This document shows positions 62,115-64,000 of a DNA stretch of 64,000 bases, one piece after another. The notes below the pieces were generated by a model. That model had not been told where the DNA came from and ran no database searches. It was given only the letters and a program-made list of their open reading frames with translations. Numbering within the stretch: the stretch's first letter is position 1; every line of letters starts with the position of its first letter. Origin of the DNA: RGIG3077 sp964490175 (GTDB lineage Bacteria; Bacillota; Clostridia; Oscillospirales; Ruminococcaceae); contig CAZBAI010000004.1 of NCBI GenBank assembly GCA_964490175.1, positions 1 to 64,000 on the forward strand. The letters are read 5' to 3'. Position numbers and translations under genes: made by a program.

Positions 62115-63444
62115 TAAATCCGCTTTGCCTTTGCCCGAAAACGCACTGCGCATTTTGGAAAGGCTTGAAGCAAACGGCTTTGAAGCTTATGCCGTGGGCG
62201 GCTGTGTGCGTGATTGCCTAATGCTGCGCACTTTCAGCGATGTCGATATTACAACAAACGCACTGCCTGCGCAGATAAAGCAATGTTTTTGCGATTGCAA
62301 AACTGTTGATATCGGCGAAAAATACGGCACAATTTCGGTTTGCTTTAAAGACGAACGCTTTGAGATCACCTCTTATCGCACAGACGGTGCATACTGCGAT
62401 TCAAGGCACCCGTGCAATGTGGCATTTTCAAAAAATCTTGCCGATGATTTAAAACGGCGTGATTTCACCGTTAACGCAATGGCTTATAACCCAAAATGCG
62501 GAATTGTCGATATTTTCGGCTCGAAAACCGATTTGCAAAGCGGTATAATACGCTGCGTCGGCAACCCGAAAGATAGGTTTTCCGAAGATGCGTTGCGTAT
62601 TATGCGTGCTATAAGATTTTCTTCCGTTTTAGGCTTTAAGCTTGAAGAAAACACGAAAAAAGCGGCGTTTGAATGTGCGCATATGCTCAAAAACATTTCG
62701 CCCGAAAGACTGCGTGATGAGCTTGTTAAGCTTCTCTGCGGCAAAAACGCTTTTGATGCGCTGATTGAATATGCCGATATTTTGGCGGTGTTCATTCCCG
62801 AAATCAAGCCGTGCATAGGCTTTTGCCAGCACAGCGTATATCATAAATATGATGTGTGGGAACACATTGCGCACGCAGTTTCAAGCATAGAGCCGAATAC
62901 CGACGCACGGCTGTGCGCATTGTTCCACGATATTGCAAAGCCGGAATGTTTTTTTCTCGATGAAAATGCACAGGGGCATTTTAAGGGTCATGCGGCGATT
63001 TGTGCCGAAAAAGCGCAATCTATTATGAAGCGGCTTTGCTTTTCGTCAAAGCAGACAGAGCTTGTAAATAACGTGATTTACTTTCATTCCGACGCAAATT
63101 ATACGGAAAGAATCGTAAAACGCAGAATAGCAAAGCTCGGCTATGGCGGATTTGAACTGCTGATAAAACTTCAATGCGCCGATAACAGCGCAAAACAAGA
63201 TTTTTGCAGGCAAAGGCTTGAAGCGCTTGAAAAATGGCGCTGTTATGCCAAATCACTTGAAAAAGAAAACGCCTGTTTGTGCCGCCGTGATTTGGCGATT
63301 AACGGCAACGATGTCAAAGAATGCGGCTTTTGCGGCAAAAAAATCGGCGAAGTGCTTGATAAATTGCTTGAACTTGTTGTCGATGAAAAGCTTGAAAACG
63401 ACCGCAAAACGCTCATTAACGCCATGCGCAATATGCACACATAA
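62107..63444 (+). CDS. cca: CCA tRNA nucleotidyltransferase
   Basis: A 445-residue class II enzyme that adds or repairs the CCA end of tRNAs. Motifs are YAVGGCVRDCLML and the catalytic DVDITT, KRRDFTVNAMAY, and RFSEDALRIMRAIRFSSVLGF (the template-forming motif). An HD-type domain with LCALFHDIAKPECFF is at the C-terminus, as in long bacterial CCA enzymes. The ATG overlaps the Cache gene by 8 bases, with only a weak ribosome binding site. Confidence 0.95.
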   Translation: MTDKSALPLPENALRILERLEANGFEAYAVGGCVRDCLMLRTFSDVDITTNALPAQIKQCFCDCKTVDIGEKYGTISVCFKDERFEITSYRTDGAYCDSRHPCNVAFSKNLADDLKRRDFTVNAMAYNPKCGIVDIFGSKTDLQSGIIRCVGNPKDRFSEDALRIMRAIRFSSVLGFKLEENTKKAAFECAHMLKNISPERLRDELVKLLCGKNAFDALIEYADILAVFIPEIKPCIGFCQHSVYHKYDVWEHIAHAVSSIEPNTDARLCALFHDIAKPECFFLDENAQGHFKGHAAICAEKAQSIMKRLCFSSKQTELVNNVIYFHSDANYTERIVKRRIAKLGYGGFELLIKLQCADNSAKQDFCRQRLEALEKWRCYAKSLEKENACLCRRDLAINGNDVKECGFCGKKIGEVLDKLLELVVDEKLENDRKTLINAMRNMHT

Positions 63445-63494
63445 AAATTTAAAAAAATTTTTATGATTTTATTTTTATTTAAGGTGGAGTGATT

Positions 63495-64000
63495 ATGAAG
63501 GAAGTAAACAAACACAGAGTGATGCTTGAGCTGTTTGATATTTTGCTTATAGCGTTGTGCTGCGTCGCTTCATACGTTCTGCTGCGAGTGTTCTCCGAAC
63601 CGCTTAATCCGCAGCATTCCGATTTGGCAGTTGCGGTTGTCGCAATGCCGCTGTGCTGTGTGTTGGGAATGCGGCTTTGCGGTGCATATAACGCAATTAT
63701 CAAATATTCAAACGTTACCGATTATTTCCGTTATCTCTTAGGTCTGCTCAGCGGCACTGTACTGTATTATCTTGCCGTTGTGCTGCTTAATGCAACGGAA
63801 GTTTTTGAAATACCGCTCTCCGAAGTGTTCGGTCTGTTTTGCAATTTCCTTACATATGCGGCGATAATCGCTTCGAGAATACTTTATTATTTTGCCTATG
63901 ATATGAAAGTTCGCTCGGGCAAGAGCAAAATCGGTTCAAGAACGTTGATTGTCGGCGCAGGCGAGCTTTGTCGGCGGATTTTGAGCGAAATGAAAAGCAG
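63495..64000 (+). CDS. Polysaccharide biosynthesis protein / sugar-nucleotide epimerase-dehydratase, N-terminal part
   Basis: The frame is open from ATG 63495 (AAGGTGGAG before it) to the window end, giving 168 residues. Four membrane segments in residues 10-145 are followed by the first Rossmann strand, RTLIVGAGELCRRIL. This is the start of CapD/PglF-type UDP-sugar 4,6-dehydratases and epimerases used for capsule, glycan or exopolysaccharide synthesis. The catalytic part lies outside the window. Confidence 0.8.
   Translation, partial: MKEVNKHRVMLELFDILLIALCCVASYVLLRVFSEPLNPQHSDLAVAVVAMPLCCVLGMRLCGAYNAIIKYSNVTDYFRYLLGLLSGTVLYYLAVVLLNATEVFEIPLSEVFGLFCNFLTYAAIIASRILYYFAYDMKVRSGKSKIGSRTLIVGAGELCRRILSEMKS

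Noticed and set aside
1..64000. CRISPR arrays, insertion sequences, prophage, rRNA operons
   Set aside because: No regularly spaced direct repeats, transposase, integrase, phage structural genes or rRNA sequences were seen.

Overview
The window looks like a stretch of chromosome from an anaerobic, low-to-moderate-GC Gram-positive fibre degrader of the Ruminococcus / Oscillospiraceae type. The grounds are two secreted GH5 glycanases and one cohesin-like protein that all carry type I dockerins, an oxygen-independent class III ribonucleotide reductase, radical-SAM enzymes, a class B sortase, Firmicutes-type housekeeping proteins, strong AGGAGG ribosome binding sites and frequent TTG/GTG starts. 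There is no phage, insertion sequence, CRISPR array or rRNA operon. This is mostly core chromosome with some lineage-specific islands. Taxon assignment is inference from gene content.

Layout. 1-1460: the end of GAPDH, then a SLOG-like gene divergent from a small HTH regulator. 1512-7391: prmA-parE-GNAT-parC operon. 7408-11542 (minus): nrdG-nrdD-trxB under a consensus promoter with two NrdR-like boxes. 11609-12852: a cohesin-plus-dockerin protein. 12861-14715: a CmpB-family membrane protein and a COG1313 radical-SAM protein. 14739-23487 (minus): glgP, a PTS permease with domain order A-C-B, an EEP-family phosphatase, malQ, ptsH and ptsI, which together read as maltose/maltodextrin uptake and breakdown. 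23733-26266 (minus): DUF4830, a membrane protein, rimI and tsaD. 26346-28012: DUF1846. 28029-31754 (minus): a sugar ABC importer with a binding protein and two permeases but no ATPase. 32000-37617 (minus): srtB, a D-aspartate-ligase-like ATP-grasp enzyme, an aspartate-racemase-family protein and asnB, which I read as a cell-wall D-Asp/D-Asn cross-bridge locus. 37643-41163 (minus): a degenerate P-type ATPase and rlmB.

41257-49158: polA, dusB, the first GH5 enzyme and an acyl-CoA-ligase-like protein. 49250-51828: pyk with a hairpin-rich leader, then a YitT-family protein. 51859-56418 (minus): a zinc-ribbon membrane protein, rqcH, a TrmK-Nif3 fusion, a DUF1858 protein and a zinc-ribbon protein. 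56448-56890: a tRNA-like relic and a cluster of strong hairpins. 56911-58774: the second GH5 enzyme. 58810-64000: ung, tadA, a small export protein, a two-gene membrane/sensor unit, cca and the start of a polysaccharide-biosynthesis gene.

How the genes fit together. Extracellular cellulases with dockerins, the cohesin-type adaptor, the ABC sugar importer and the maltodextrin PTS/phosphorylase operon make a plant-polysaccharide uptake programme. The two GH5 genes share a 10-bp operator core next to their promoters. The most interesting items are the cross-bridge locus behind a sortase, the catalytically dead-looking P-type ATPase, the redoxin fused to NrdD beside its likely reductase, HPr without Ser46, and the structured RNA-like region at 56673-56890. 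Everything was read by eye; homology calls are from recalled family features, not searches.
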